Made by a program: the position numbers and the translations under genes
Shown: piece after piece, positions 1 to 9,460 of the stretch
How the letters are laid out: each line of letters begins with the position of its first letter
Numbering within the stretch: position 1 is the first letter of the stretch
Source: UMGS1649 sp045604405
GTDB lineage: Bacteria; Bacillota; Clostridia; TANB77; CAG-465
Assembly: GCA_045604405.1 (NCBI GenBank)
Contig: JAZUNZ010000031.1
Span: forward strand, 30,912 to 94,911
DNA length: 64,000 nucleotides
Direction of reading: 5' to 3'
Notes under the pieces: model-generated
Seen by the model: the letters and a program-made list of their open reading frames with translations, nothing else
Told to the model about the DNA's origin: nothing
The model's database searches: none

Positions 1-59
1 TACTTTTCACGCGTTTTGGTATAATATATCTATGTAAAGTTAACAAAGGGTGAAGAAAA

Positions 60-1451
60 ATGAAAAGTACATTAAAAATACAAAAAGATGGTGTAAATGC
101 ACTAAAGGAAGAAATACTATCACACAGTAATAATAAGTTAAAGAAGATATATATTGTTGTAAGTGATGTAAAAGAAACAGGTTACGATATAATAGAAGAA
201 TGCCTAATAGATTTAAAGGCTAGAAAATTTATAGCTTTAGGAATAGATAAGAAAAACACAACAAGAAAAATGCTTGAAAATGTTTTAAAATATACAAAAA
301 CTGTGTATATTTGGAACAATAACGCAGAAAATGAGTTTAATGCAAATATATTTATATTTGAATATGAAGATGAGGCCTATATATGCTTAGTACAAGGTAG
401 TCTTACAGATAACATGTTAGATACAGATTTATCTATTTATACCAAACTTGAATATGATTTAATAAAAGACAAAAAGGAATATGAAGAGTATATAGATGGT
501 TTAACAAAACAAATAAAAGAAAGTTTTGTTAAACTTACGAAAGAATATATAGATGAACTTGCAGAACAAAAATTAATATTTACTACAAAACAATATATTC
601 ATGTTGTACCTAGTATTGCAGAGCTACTTGGAAAAACTGACGAAAAAGTTAGCGAGGAAAAGGCAGAACAAGCAGAAAAGCTGCCTAAAATACAGTTGGA
701 TAATATGGATTTAGATTCTTTTGAAATAGATTTAGGTGAAATGGTATTTGATGAGCCTGAAGTTGAAACACAAGAAAAAGTATTGCCTATAGGTGATGTT
801 GAAACAGAAGCTTTTGGGTTAGATGAGGAGATTTCATCAGATGAAGAACAAGAAGAATATATAATAGCTGATGAAGCCATAGATATGGAGGCTTTGGTGT
901 TAGAAAGTAAAGTTGTAAAACTTAATAAAAATGACATAGTAAAAAACACCAAAAAAGATAAAGTAGAAGTAACAGAAAAACAAGTATCCAAGAAGATAAA
1001 CCTAGGCAAAGTTTCCAATATAATCATGGAGCTTTCAGCAAAACCAACTAAAGGCAAAGATGTAAATAAAATAAAAATTCCTAATTATATAAAGGATATG
1101 ATACCTAACTTTTTTGAAATAATGGATGGGGCATCTGTTGTAAAAGATTCTACAGGTGAGTATAAAGAAGCGAAGATAAATCTTGAAGTAATAGATGTAA
1201 ATACATCAAATAAATATGTAGATAACGAGGCATATTTAAGGCAAAAAGTAGGTCAAACATATATTGAGTTTGAATCAGAAAAACTTACAGATATAATGTA
1301 TGAAGAATTAGATATCGCAAGAGTAATAAAGCTTGCAAGTGATTCATATCACATTGAGATAATACCACAGGGAATAGAGGAATATTCTTTATGGGACAAA
1401 ATGTGTACAAATAGTTTTAGGGGAAGTAATAGACAATACGGGTTAATGTAA
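60..1451 (+). CDS. Unrecognised protein upstream of smc, possible PLD-like N-terminal domain
   Basis: Protein of 463 residues with no family I can name firmly. Residues 1-130 alternate beta strands and helices and end in QGSLTDNMLDTDLSIYT, which resembles the SGNLT...N.E segment of phospholipase D-like proteins, though no HxK motif is visible. Residues about 195-310 are an acidic, Glu/Lys-rich linker, and a second folded domain covers about 330-463. The start is preceded by AAAGGG (45-50), and a -10 TATAAT lies at 20-25; its -35 falls outside the window. The stop is 9 bases before smc, so the two are probably co-transcribed. A link to chromosome work is inferred from position only. Confidence 0.6.
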   Translation: MKSTLKIQKDGVNALKEEILSHSNNKLKKIYIVVSDVKETGYDIIEECLIDLKARKFIALGIDKKNTTRKMLENVLKYTKTVYIWNNNAENEFNANIFIFEYEDEAYICLVQGSLTDNMLDTDLSIYTKLEYDLIKDKKEYEEYIDGLTKQIKESFVKLTKEYIDELAEQKLIFTTKQYIHVVPSIAELLGKTDEKVSEEKAEQAEKLPKIQLDNMDLDSFEIDLGEMVFDEPEVETQEKVLPIGDVETEAFGLDEEISSDEEQEEYIIADEAIDMEALVLESKVVKLNKNDIVKNTKKDKVEVTEKQVSKKINLGKVSNIIMELSAKPTKGKDVNKIKIPNYIKDMIPNFFEIMDGASVVKDSTGEYKEAKINLEVIDVNTSNKYVDNEAYLRQKVGQTYIEFESEKLTDIMYEELDIARVIKLASDSYHIEIIPQGIEEYSLWDKMCTNSFRGSNRQYGLM

Positions 1452-1460
1452 GGAGAATAA

Positions 1461-4400
1461 ATGCAGTTAAAAAGGATTGAAATACAGGGGTTTAAATCGT
1501 TTGCAGATAAAACTATAATAGAGTTCGAGGGTGGAATTACTACTATAGTTGGACCAAATGGTAGTGGAAAGAGTAATATTTCTGACGCAGTAAGATGGGT
1601 CCTAGGTGAACAAAGTGCAAAGAGCTTGAGAGGCTCTAAAATGGAAGATGTAATATTTGCAGGGACTAAGCATAGAAAAATGCTTGGTCTTGCTGAGGTT
1701 TCGCTTGTTTTAGATAATAGTGACCATAGTTTAAACGTGGAGTTTGACGAAGTGGTTGTTACAAGAAGAGTATATAGAAGTGGAGAAAGTGAATATTTAA
1801 TAAATAAATCTCAAGTTAGACTTAAAGATGTGCAAGAAATGTTTATGGACACAGGTGTAGGGCGCGATGGTTATAGCATAATTGGACAAGGTAAGATAGA
1901 TACAATAATTTCTTCAAAATCTGAAGATAGAAGAAGTATTTTTGAGGAAGCTTCTGGCATAGTAAAATACAGAACCAGAAAAGAAGAAGCTGTAAGAAAA
2001 TTAGAACATACTAACGAGAACTTAGCAAGAGTTACAGATATATTAACTGAGATAAACAATAATTTAGAGCCATTAAGTAAAAAGGCAGAAACAGCAAAAA
2101 AATATTTAGATTTAAAAGGTAAATTAAAAGACATAGATGTTAAGATTTTCTTAAATGTAATAGATAGTTGTTCTAAAGATTTGGAAGACTTGAATTTAAA
2201 GATAGAGGCATTAAATAATAGTATAGTTTCAAAGGAAGATGAACTTACAGAGTCACAAAGAGCCAGTGATGATACAAGAGTATGTTTAGAAGAGCTTCTT
2301 CAAGCTATAGAATCTACTCAAGAGATGTATTATTCTTCTTTAAATGAAGTGGATAGATTGTCATCCAAAATAGAGGCTTTTGATGATAGAGTAGCTTTAA
2401 ATAAAGAAAATATTTCTAAGTTAAAGGAAGAAATAGCTGGAAGTGATACGTCTATTGCAATATTAGAAGAAGAAATTATAACAAGAACAGGAAAAAAAGA
2501 TAACTTAGAGAAGAATAAATTAAGATTTGAAAAAGAGTTAGAGGAAAAAACAGAAGAACTTAAAGAATTAACTAATAATATGTCTGAAAGAGAACTTGAA
2601 ATTGAAGAACTTAAAAGAAAAGTTGAGTCTTTAAAAGAAAATATAAGTGAATTAAAGCTTAAAATAGCAACTGCTAGTATGAAGCTTGAAGCAAATAATA
2701 AAAGACTAGCAACAATAGAAAGCGAAGTTGGTTCAGATATATCTAGTTCAGACGGCATAAAAATACGAGTAGCTGAAGTAGAAGATGAATTTGCATTAGT
2801 TACAAAAAGAAGAAATGTTTTAAAGGATAAGGCAGAGTCATTAACTCAAAGCAAAATAAAACTTGAAGAATTTTTTGCAACTTTTACAGATAAAGAAAAT
2901 GAATATAAACAAAAAATATTAGAGACAAGGTCTAAGTTAAATTATATGTTAAACTTAGAAAGCGAGTCAGAGGGCTATACAAGAAGTGTTAAAAGCATAA
3001 TTGACTTATCCAGAAGAAATGCAAAATATACAGACCATGTATTTGGAACTCTTGCATCTTTAATATCTACTGAAGAAAAATACGAAAAAGCTATTGAAAT
3101 AGCTATGGGTGGATATATACAAAATATAGTTGTAGACAAGGACTTGGTTGCAAAAGATTTAGTTAATTTTTTAAAAGACGGAATGCTTGGCCGTGCAACA
3201 TTTTTACCAATTGAGAGTATTAGGCTATATAAAGAAGATATTCCAGCTAATCTTAAGAAGGAAACGGGCTACATTGGAACTGCAATGGAACTTGTGTCTT
3301 TCGATAAAAAGTTTGAGGCGGTAGCTCGTTTAGCGCTAGGTAGAACAGTAGTAGTAGATACTATTGAAAATGGAATTAAAATTTCTAAAGTATCTAAAAA
3401 CAGTGCTAAGATTGTAACTCTTGCTGGTGAAGTTATAGCAACAACAGGAAGCATAACTGGTGGACAAGTTGCGTCAAAACAAATGACACTTGTAGGTCGT
3501 GGCAGAAGAATAAATGAGTACAAAGAGCGTCTAGCAACACTTGAAGCAGATTACGCTAAACATTTAGAGAGCATCAAGAAGGAGCAAGGAAGTTACAGCC
3601 AAATTGTAGATGAGTTGGCTAAGGTAACTACCGAATATACAGAGTGTAATACAAATTATAGCGTTATAGAAGAAAGATTAAATCAAGTATTAAAAGAAGC
3701 AGATAAAATAAAAGATTTAAGAAAGAATAAAGAAGCTGAAAAACTAGAATTGTTATCTTCAAACAAGGATTTAGAGTGGGATATAAATGAAACAAATAAG
3801 CAAATAGAAACTTTAAATGTTGAAATCTCTAAATACATAGAAGAAATAGCAGAATATGCAAGATTTAATAAGGAAAAAGAAGCAAGAGTTAACTTCTTAA
3901 ATGAGGATATCATGAATCTTAAAGTATCTTTATCTTCGTTTGATGAATCGGCACTAGCCATTGATGAAATGGTAGAAAAAATAAGACAAGATATAGCTAG
4001 CTTCTTAAACAGTACTGAAAGAAAGAAAGAGTTAATTTTAGAATATGAAAATGAGCTTGCTACAAGTGGGGCTAAAAACGAAGAAGATAAGAAGCAGGTA
4101 GAAATTCTTAAAGAAAAAGCAGACAATCTGAAACTAGAAATAGACAAGTTAAAGCAAGATAAAGCAAACAATATAGCAAAACAAAGTGAGCTTGAAAAAA
4201 CCACATATGAAGCTATGAAGTCATTAGAAAAGTTAAGGGCAGAAAAAGCTAAACTAGACAATAAGAAAGAAAAGTACGACAGCGATACAGAACTTCTAAA
4301 AATTAGAATGTGGGAAGAATATGAAATCACAGTATCGTTAGCTCGTGAATTAGATAAAGCTTTAGATGAGCTTAAAGATATATCTAAGACGAAATTAGAG

Positions 4401-5030
4401 CAAATGGCAAACAAATTAAAATCTGAGATAAAAGCATTAGGAGAAGTAACAGTAAGTGCTATTGAAGAATATAAAGAATTAAGTGAGAGAGGACAATTTA
4501 TATCTAAACAAAAGGAAGATTTAGAAGAAACCAAATCTAAACTTGAAAACTTAATAGATAATACTACAGCTGTTATGAAGACACAGTTTGCTAAACAGTT
4601 TAAAGAGATAAACGAAAACTTTAAAGAAACATTTAAAGAATTATTTGGTGGAGGAAGAGCAGAATTAAGGCTTACAGATGATAAAAACGTATTAGAAAGT
4701 GGAATAGAAATAGACGTTGAACCACCTGGAAAGAAGCTTCAAAATATGTCTTTATTATCTGGAGGAGAAAAAGCTTTAACTGCCATTGCAATACTATTTG
4801 CAATTTTAAAAATTAAAGCACCACCATTCTGTGTACTAGATGAAATAGAAGCGGCTCTAGACGATATAAACGTTGCAAGATTTGCATCATATCTTGAAAA
4901 ATATTCAGACGAAACACAATTTATTGTGATTACACATAGAAAAGGTACAATGGAAGTTGCAACATCAGTATATGGTGTTACAATGCAAGAATATGGGGTA
5001 TCTAAGCTTGTGTCGATGAAAATGAAATAA
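1461..5030 (+). CDS. smc: Chromosome segregation protein SMC
   Basis: Full-length SMC ATPase of 1189 residues, the core of the bacterial condensin that organises and separates newly replicated chromosomes with ScpA and ScpB. The N-terminal head has the Walker A motif GPNGSGKSN near residue 32. Long coiled coils cover about 170-500 and 680-1010, and the flexible hinge about 510-670 carries the Gly-rich GSITGG. The C-terminal head has the ABC signature LSGGEKALTA and the Walker B FCVLDEIEAALDD. The length is normal for the family. It follows an unknown gene by 9 bases and is closed by a terminator at 5042-5083. The usual neighbours rnc and ftsY are not here. Confidence 0.97.
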   Translation: MQLKRIEIQGFKSFADKTIIEFEGGITTIVGPNGSGKSNISDAVRWVLGEQSAKSLRGSKMEDVIFAGTKHRKMLGLAEVSLVLDNSDHSLNVEFDEVVVTRRVYRSGESEYLINKSQVRLKDVQEMFMDTGVGRDGYSIIGQGKIDTIISSKSEDRRSIFEEASGIVKYRTRKEEAVRKLEHTNENLARVTDILTEINNNLEPLSKKAETAKKYLDLKGKLKDIDVKIFLNVIDSCSKDLEDLNLKIEALNNSIVSKEDELTESQRASDDTRVCLEELLQAIESTQEMYYSSLNEVDRLSSKIEAFDDRVALNKENISKLKEEIAGSDTSIAILEEEIITRTGKKDNLEKNKLRFEKELEEKTEELKELTNNMSERELEIEELKRKVESLKENISELKLKIATASMKLEANNKRLATIESEVGSDISSSDGIKIRVAEVEDEFALVTKRRNVLKDKAESLTQSKIKLEEFFATFTDKENEYKQKILETRSKLNYMLNLESESEGYTRSVKSIIDLSRRNAKYTDHVFGTLASLISTEEKYEKAIEIAMGGYIQNIVVDKDLVAKDLVNFLKDGMLGRATFLPIESIRLYKEDIPANLKKETGYIGTAMELVSFDKKFEAVARLALGRTVVVDTIENGIKISKVSKNSAKIVTLAGEVIATTGSITGGQVASKQMTLVGRGRRINEYKERLATLEADYAKHLESIKKEQGSYSQIVDELAKVTTEYTECNTNYSVIEERLNQVLKEADKIKDLRKNKEAEKLELLSSNKDLEWDINETNKQIETLNVEISKYIEEIAEYARFNKEKEARVNFLNEDIMNLKVSLSSFDESALAIDEMVEKIRQDIASFLNSTERKKELILEYENELATSGAKNEEDKKQVEILKEKADNLKLEIDKLKQDKANNIAKQSELEKTTYEAMKSLEKLRAEKAKLDNKKEKYDSDTELLKIRMWEEYEITVSLARELDKALDELKDISKTKLEQMANKLKSEIKALGEVTVSAIEEYKELSERGQFISKQKEDLEETKSKLENLIDNTTAVMKTQFAKQFKEINENFKETFKELFGGGRAELRLTDDKNVLESGIEIDVEPPGKKLQNMSLLSGGEKALTAIAILFAILKIKAPPFCVLDEIEAALDDINVARFASYLEKYSDETQFIVITHRKGTMEVATSVYGVTMQEYGVSKLVSMKMK

Positions 5031-5041
5031 AATTAAGTAAT

Positions 5042-5083
5042 AAACTAAGGTGTTCATATTGAATACTTTGGTTTATTTTATTT
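5042..5083 (+). terminator. Rho-independent terminator after smc
   Basis: Arms 5042-5055 and 5061-5074 pair over 14 bp with three G-U pairs around a 5-nt loop and are followed by an ATTTTATTT tract. Confidence 0.75.
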
Positions 5084-5111
5084 AGAGTTTGTTATTACTA
5101 AAACAACCAAA

Positions 5112-5135
5112 ACAGTCCGGGGGTAACCGGACTGT
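5112..5135. other. Perfect 9-bp hairpin between smc and trmFO
   Basis: ACAGTCCGG and CCGGACTGT flank a 6-nt loop. No T-run follows on the + strand; T-rich sequence follows on the - strand. It is much more GC-rich than its surroundings. Its role is unclear. Confidence 0.5.
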
Positions 5136-5198
5136 AAAAAGGGTAAATAATATATAATAAATATATTAAAAAGGTTTATGAAAAAGGTAATTGTATTA

Positions 5199-5227
5199 TT
5201 GTTAATACTCCTAAATTATAGTATAAT
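5199..5227 (+). promoter_or_regulatory. Sigma-A promoter for trmFO
   Basis: TTGTTA (5199-5204), 17-bp spacer, TATAAT (5222-5227), upstream of trmFO-holA. Confidence 0.6.
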
Positions 5228-5304
5228 GTATAAGAATCTGATGTCGAAATATAGATTGAAATAATAAAAAGAAAATAAAGTTTTGTCGAAGTAGGAGAAG
5301 GTAA

Positions 5305-6618
5305 ATGGAACATGTAAATATAATTGGTGCAGGACTTGCAGGATGTGAGTGCGCATATATTTTAAGTAAATATAACATAAAGTCAAGACTATATGAAATG
5401 AAGCCTTTAAAGAAAAGTCCGGCTCATGTGTCAGAAAATTTTGCAGAGCTTGTATGCAGTAACTCTTTAAAGTCGGAAGCATTAACAAACGCATGTGGCT
5501 TGTTAAAAGAGGAAATGAGACTTCTAGGTAGTATTTTTGTTGAAGCTGCATATAAATCTAAATTGCCAGCAGGCCAAGCATTAGCAGTAAATAGAGAAAA
5601 ATTTTCAAAATATATAACAGATATAATAAAAAGTGATCCTAACATTGAGATTACATATGAGGAAGTAGAGGATTTAAGTAAATTAGAGGGAATAGTCGTA
5701 ATAGCAACAGGACCACTTACAAGTGATGCATTATCTAATTCAATTGCAAAACTTATCGGAGAAAACAAATTATATTTTTACGATGCTGCAGCTCCTATTG
5801 TGCTTAGAGAAAGTATAGACATGACTAAAGCATATAGAAAAGATAGATATGGTAAGATAGGCCAGGGAGATTACTTAAATCTTGCGATGACTAAAGAAGA
5901 ATATGATGTGTTCTTTGATGCTTTATTAAATGCGGAACAAGCGCCACGTCATTCTTTTGACAGCATGCAACATTTTGAAGGCTGCATGCCAATAGAAGCT
6001 ATGGCAAAAAGAGGAGAGAAGACATTAACTTTCGGCCCCCTTAAACCAGTTGGTTTGTATAAAGAGGATGGAACAAAACCTTATGCTGTATTACAACTTA
6101 GAAAAGAAGACGAAGAAGAAACTATGTATAATCTTGTGGGCTTTCAAACTAGCCTTAAATTTTCCGAGCAAAAAAGAGTTTTTGGACTTATTCCGGGACT
6201 GGAAAACGCAGAATATACAAGATATGGAGTAATGCATAGGAATACATATATAAACGCACCAAAAGTGTTAAATCAAGACTTTAGCATGAAGACAAATCCT
6301 AATATATATTTTGCAGGTCAAATAAGTGGAGTAGAGGGATATGTTGAATCAGCTGCAAGTGGACTTATGGTCGCATTTAATATAATAGCAAAGTTAAAAC
6401 AAGTAAATATACAATTTAGTGATGAAACAATGTTAGGGGCTTTAAGCAAATATATTGCAACACAAAACAGTGACTTCCAGCCTATGAATGCAAACTTTGG
6501 AATTATTAAAAGTACAGAAACTAAAATTAAAGATAAAAAAGAAAGATATAGTTTTTATGCTGAAAGGTCATTAAATAAAATAAAGGAGTTGAGCCATGAG
6601 CTTAAAAATATTAGATGA
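5305..6618 (+). CDS. trmFO: Folate/FAD-dependent tRNA (uracil-54-C5)-methyltransferase TrmFO
   Basis: TrmFO makes ribothymidine at position 54 of tRNA, using methylenetetrahydrofolate as carbon donor and FAD as cofactor. The 437-residue protein starts with the Rossmann FAD-binding motif GAGLAGCECA. Typical family blocks follow: AHVSENFAELVCSNSLKS near residue 40, GPLTSD near 137, the Cys-containing FEGCMPIEAMA near 223, and FAGQISGVEGYVESAASG near 337. The length fits the family. AGGAGAAGG precedes the ATG. The 3' end overlaps holA by 23 bases, so the two genes are likely translationally coupled. Confidence 0.97.
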   Translation: MEHVNIIGAGLAGCECAYILSKYNIKSRLYEMKPLKKSPAHVSENFAELVCSNSLKSEALTNACGLLKEEMRLLGSIFVEAAYKSKLPAGQALAVNREKFSKYITDIIKSDPNIEITYEEVEDLSKLEGIVVIATGPLTSDALSNSIAKLIGENKLYFYDAAAPIVLRESIDMTKAYRKDRYGKIGQGDYLNLAMTKEEYDVFFDALLNAEQAPRHSFDSMQHFEGCMPIEAMAKRGEKTLTFGPLKPVGLYKEDGTKPYAVLQLRKEDEEETMYNLVGFQTSLKFSEQKRVFGLIPGLENAEYTRYGVMHRNTYINAPKVLNQDFSMKTNPNIYFAGQISGVEGYVESAASGLMVAFNIIAKLKQVNIQFSDETMLGALSKYIATQNSDFQPMNANFGIIKSTETKIKDKKERYSFYAERSLNKIKELSHELKNIR

Positions 6619-7564
6619 AGATATTAAAAATAAAAAATTGCATGGAATATATTTGCTTTACGGAAATGAAAAGTACGATATAGAAAATTATCTAGAGAAA
6701 ATGAAAAAATGCTTTGCAAATTTGGAGATGGGTGTAAACTTTTTCGTGTTGGATAAAACAACTATAGATAGTTTAGCGGATATTTGTGATAGTGTTTCGT
6801 TTTTTGGATTAGAAAAACTGGTAGTTATTAAAAACACAGGACTAAAATTTAATAAAGATATATTTGAAAATATTAATAACCCAGAGCTTGTTATAGTTAT
6901 CATAGAGGATAGTGTGGATAAAAGGACATCAGAATATAAATATTTAACCAAAAAAGCCGTATGTGTGGAATTTAATAAGCTAAATGAAAAGGATGCTATA
7001 TTTTTTGTTAAGAGAATGTTAAATGCATACAAAATATCTGTATCTGATGACACTGCAAAATATTTAGTGTCTGTTTGCACAGAAGAAAAACAAATATTAA
7101 TTAATGAATTTAGAAAAATTGTTGCATACTTAAATGAAGGAGAGAACCTTACAACAGATGTAATAGATAAAATATGTTCAAAAACATTAGATGCAAAAAT
7201 ATTTGACCTTATGGACAGTATTATGACAAAGAAAAAAACTTTAGCGTTATCATTGTTAGAAGATATGCTTGCACAAAGTACATATATTGGAATAATAACG
7301 TCTATGATGTTTAAGCAAATAAAACAGATGTATCAAATAAAACTCACTGAGAAAAAAATAAAAGAAACAGGGGCAAGCATAGATATTGCAAAAGATTTAG
7401 GAATTCATCCTTTTGCATTTGCAAAGCTGAAATCTGCAAGTTCTATGTATACATTAGAACAACTACAAAATTTAATGCTAGATTTTGACGAATATGATGA
7501 AGCATCAAAAACTGGTAAAGTGGACATTGTTGTTGGATTAAAAACAATAATACTTAAGATGTAA
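6596..7564 (+). CDS. holA: DNA polymerase III delta subunit
   Basis: The delta subunit opens the beta sliding clamp inside the clamp loader. The 322-residue protein has the family opening LYGNEKYDIENYLEKM and the layout of an N-terminal AAA-like domain (about 1-140), a lid domain, and a C-terminal helical collar domain (about 205-322). As expected for delta, there is no Walker A motif. The ATG at 6596 has AAAGGAG upstream and lies inside the last codons of trmFO. In many Firmicutes holA sits elsewhere, near comEC and rpsT, so the pairing with trmFO is somewhat unusual. Confidence 0.9.
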   Translation: MSLKILDEDIKNKKLHGIYLLYGNEKYDIENYLEKMKKCFANLEMGVNFFVLDKTTIDSLADICDSVSFFGLEKLVVIKNTGLKFNKDIFENINNPELVIVIIEDSVDKRTSEYKYLTKKAVCVEFNKLNEKDAIFFVKRMLNAYKISVSDDTAKYLVSVCTEEKQILINEFRKIVAYLNEGENLTTDVIDKICSKTLDAKIFDLMDSIMTKKKTLALSLLEDMLAQSTYIGIITSMMFKQIKQMYQIKLTEKKIKETGASIDIAKDLGIHPFAFAKLKSASSMYTLEQLQNLMLDFDEYDEASKTGKVDIVVGLKTIILKM

Positions 7565-7584
7565 AACATATTTTAACTCTTCTT

Positions 7585-7613
7585 TTGACAAAATATGTAA
7601 TTTGTGATAAAAT
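7585..7613 (+). promoter_or_regulatory. Strong sigma-A promoter
   Basis: TTGACA (7585-7590), 17-bp spacer, TAAAAT (7608-7613). It rules out any translation start of the next gene upstream of about 7620. Confidence 0.8.
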
Positions 7614-7663
7614 ATAAACGTATAATATACATAATAACTATTCTAATTAGGAGGTTAATGCAA

Positions 7664-8353
7664 TTGAAAATTTTAGGTAAGGAATTTAAACGGATAGATG
7701 ACAAAGATTTTGAGTTGTACCTTGTTGACGAAATAAAAAATGACGACGAATTTGTACAAATATTAGATAAAAATTTATTTGGCCTTGTGCAAAAATTAAG
7801 CAAATTTATTTACACGGACGGACAAATAAAGGTTATATCTCAACGCGACAGACTTTATCATAAGTGCGCAGAAGTAAGATACAAATTTGAATCAGCTAAC
7901 TGGTATCTAAAAAAAGATCAAGACAACATACAATTATATGTAAAAGCGGATTATGAATCAGATATAAAAACTGGCAATAAAGATATAGACAATTTCATTG
8001 CTAAACATTACATGGTTTTAAAAAACATAATTCAGTCAAAAAAACAATTTGCAAGAGACATGTCAAAGCTAGCATATGCATTAAATTTGCCATTTGAACT
8101 GGTGATGTGCTTTAGAGGTGACGAAGAAAGCATAAGTCAATTTGTTGATACGGTAAGAAAGGCAATTGCACATTGTTTTTATGCAGACAGTTTAACAATG
8201 AAAAAATTAATCAGTTATTCATCAGAAGAAAGACAAGAAATTTTTGATTACATAGGACTTTATGTTCCCAAAACTTATATGGAAAAAGCTTTAAAGATAG
8301 GCAAATATGCATATAATTGCCTGGAAAAAAGAGAAATAATTGGTTACACATGA
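7664..8353 (+). CDS. Unrecognised 229-residue protein upstream of gpr
   Basis: No family recognised. It is a soluble, mixed alpha/beta, Lys- and Asp-rich protein with no signal peptide or membrane segment. AGGAGG at 7649-7654 is 9 nt from a TTG at 7664 and only 3 nt from an ATG at 7658, so I prefer the TTG; the two choices differ by two codons. A frame open from 7604 begins inside the promoter and is excluded. Position 7691 holds an in-frame CGG codon, one of only three found in intact genes of the window. Its own promoter precedes it and the gpr leader hairpin follows. Confidence 0.75.
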   Translation: MKILGKEFKRIDDKDFELYLVDEIKNDDEFVQILDKNLFGLVQKLSKFIYTDGQIKVISQRDRLYHKCAEVRYKFESANWYLKKDQDNIQLYVKADYESDIKTGNKDIDNFIAKHYMVLKNIIQSKKQFARDMSKLAYALNLPFELVMCFRGDEESISQFVDTVRKAIAHCFYADSLTMKKLISYSSEERQEIFDYIGLYVPKTYMEKALKIGKYAYNCLEKREIIGYT

Positions 8354-8368
8354 ATTAGTTGAAAAAAA

Positions 8369-8398
8369 TTATAAAAACACTTCTTTTAATACATAATA
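8369..8398 (+). promoter_or_regulatory. Candidate forespore (sigma-G/F-like) promoter of gpr
   Basis: TTATA (8369-8373), 18-bp spacer, CATAATA (8392-8398), close to the sigma-G pattern gHATr-N18-CATACTA. gpr is a sigma-G gene in Bacillus. The -10 lies mostly in the loop of the hairpin at 8373-8416. Confidence 0.5.
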
Positions 8399-8416
8399 GT
8401 TAAAAGAGGTGTTTTT
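8373..8416 (+). terminator. 17-bp hairpin covering the gpr ribosome binding site
   Basis: Arms 8373-8389 and 8400-8416 pair over 17 bp with one G-U pair around a 10-nt loop; the right arm ends in a T-run. It looks like the terminator of the upstream gene, but its right arm contains AGAGGTG, the gpr ribosome binding site, three bases before the ATG. Confidence 0.7.
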
Positions 8417-8418
8417 TT

Positions 8419-9372
8419 ATGGTAAATTTCAATTTTAGAACAGATATGGCAGACGAAAGAGTAGATACATACAAGCAGGTTAATAATTTAACCGAAATAG
8501 ACGGAATAAAAGTAGAGACTAAATCTGAAGAAATGGTAAAGACGACAACTGTAGATGTACTAAATGAAAATGGTAAAAATGCAGTAAAAAAAGATATAGG
8601 CAAATACATAACTATTGAAATAAGTGATGTTGAGTATCTAACAGAGGAACAAAAACAAAGAGTAATTTCAGCACTTTCAGAACAAATCAAAATACTTATA
8701 GGAAGAAATCTTAATAGTGTAATGATCGTGGGGCTTGGAAATGAATCAGTAACACCTGATGCGTTAGGACCAAAAGTAGTTTCCTATATTAATGTAACAA
8801 GACATATGTTAATGTATGCCAAAGATTATGTTGAACCTGGAACCAGAGAGATAAGCGCCATATCACCAGGTGTACTTGGAACTACTGGTATAGAAACTGA
8901 GGAGATAATAGAGTCTGTTACAAAATTGGTAAAACCAGACGTGTTAATAGTAATAGACAGCTTGGCTTCTATGAGTGTAACAAGAATTGGCAAAACCATT
9001 CAACTTGGAAATACTGGCATAACACCAGGAGCAGGTGTAGGAAATAAAAGGCGCGCTTTAAACAAACAAAGTCTGGGCATGGATGTAATAGCAATTGGTG
9101 TACCTACAGTTGTGGATATGGCAACAATTACAAATGAAGCAATAGATAAACTAACTAATAATTTAAAGAATGAAGCTACAAATTATATGAATCATGGACT
9201 GGATAAAGCAAAAGTAGAAGAAATTTTCGCTCTTTTTGATAGAGAAGATAGATACAACATGATAGCAAATGCGCTTCATACAGACAACTACATAGTTACA
9301 CCAAAGGAAATAGACAATGTTATATTTAAAATTTCCGAGATAATTGCAAGTGGGTTAAATGTGGCGTTGTAA
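8419..9372 (+). CDS. gpr: Germination protease GPR (spore protease)
   Basis: GPR cleaves the small acid-soluble proteins that coat spore DNA and so releases amino acids at germination. It is made in the forespore as a zymogen. The 317-residue protein opens with the propeptide-like FNFRTDMADER. It has the conserved core GLGNESVTPDALGP (near 111), SAISPGVLGTTGIE (near 153), VIDSLAS (near 180), the Gly-rich NTGITPGAGVGNKR and IAIGVPTVVDMATIT. The Asp residues in TPDALGP and VIDSLAS fit the acidic residues known to matter in this A25 peptidase. It is slightly short for the family. A partial second copy of its 3' end lies at 9926-10194. Confidence 0.96.
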   Translation: MVNFNFRTDMADERVDTYKQVNNLTEIDGIKVETKSEEMVKTTTVDVLNENGKNAVKKDIGKYITIEISDVEYLTEEQKQRVISALSEQIKILIGRNLNSVMIVGLGNESVTPDALGPKVVSYINVTRHMLMYAKDYVEPGTREISAISPGVLGTTGIETEEIIESVTKLVKPDVLIVIDSLASMSVTRIGKTIQLGNTGITPGAGVGNKRRALNKQSLGMDVIAIGVPTVVDMATITNEAIDKLTNNLKNEATNYMNHGLDKAKVEEIFALFDREDRYNMIANALHTDNYIVTPKEIDNVIFKISEIIASGLNVAL

Positions 9373-9388
9373 TATAAATAATTATTTA

Positions 9389-9420
9389 AGCAGATAATAA
9401 GTTGTTAATTATCTGCTTTT
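9389..9420 (+). terminator. Terminator after gpr
   Basis: AGCAGATAAT (9389-9398) pairs with ATTATCTGCT (9408-9417) around a 9-nt loop, followed by TTT. Confidence 0.7.
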
Positions 9421-9460
9421 GTGATATGCTTTTAAATGAGAAAAAGGAGTAGAATAAAAA

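Noticed and set aside
7604..7663. Upstream extension of the 7664 gene
   Set aside because: The extended start lies within the -10 box of its promoter and could not be translated from that transcript.
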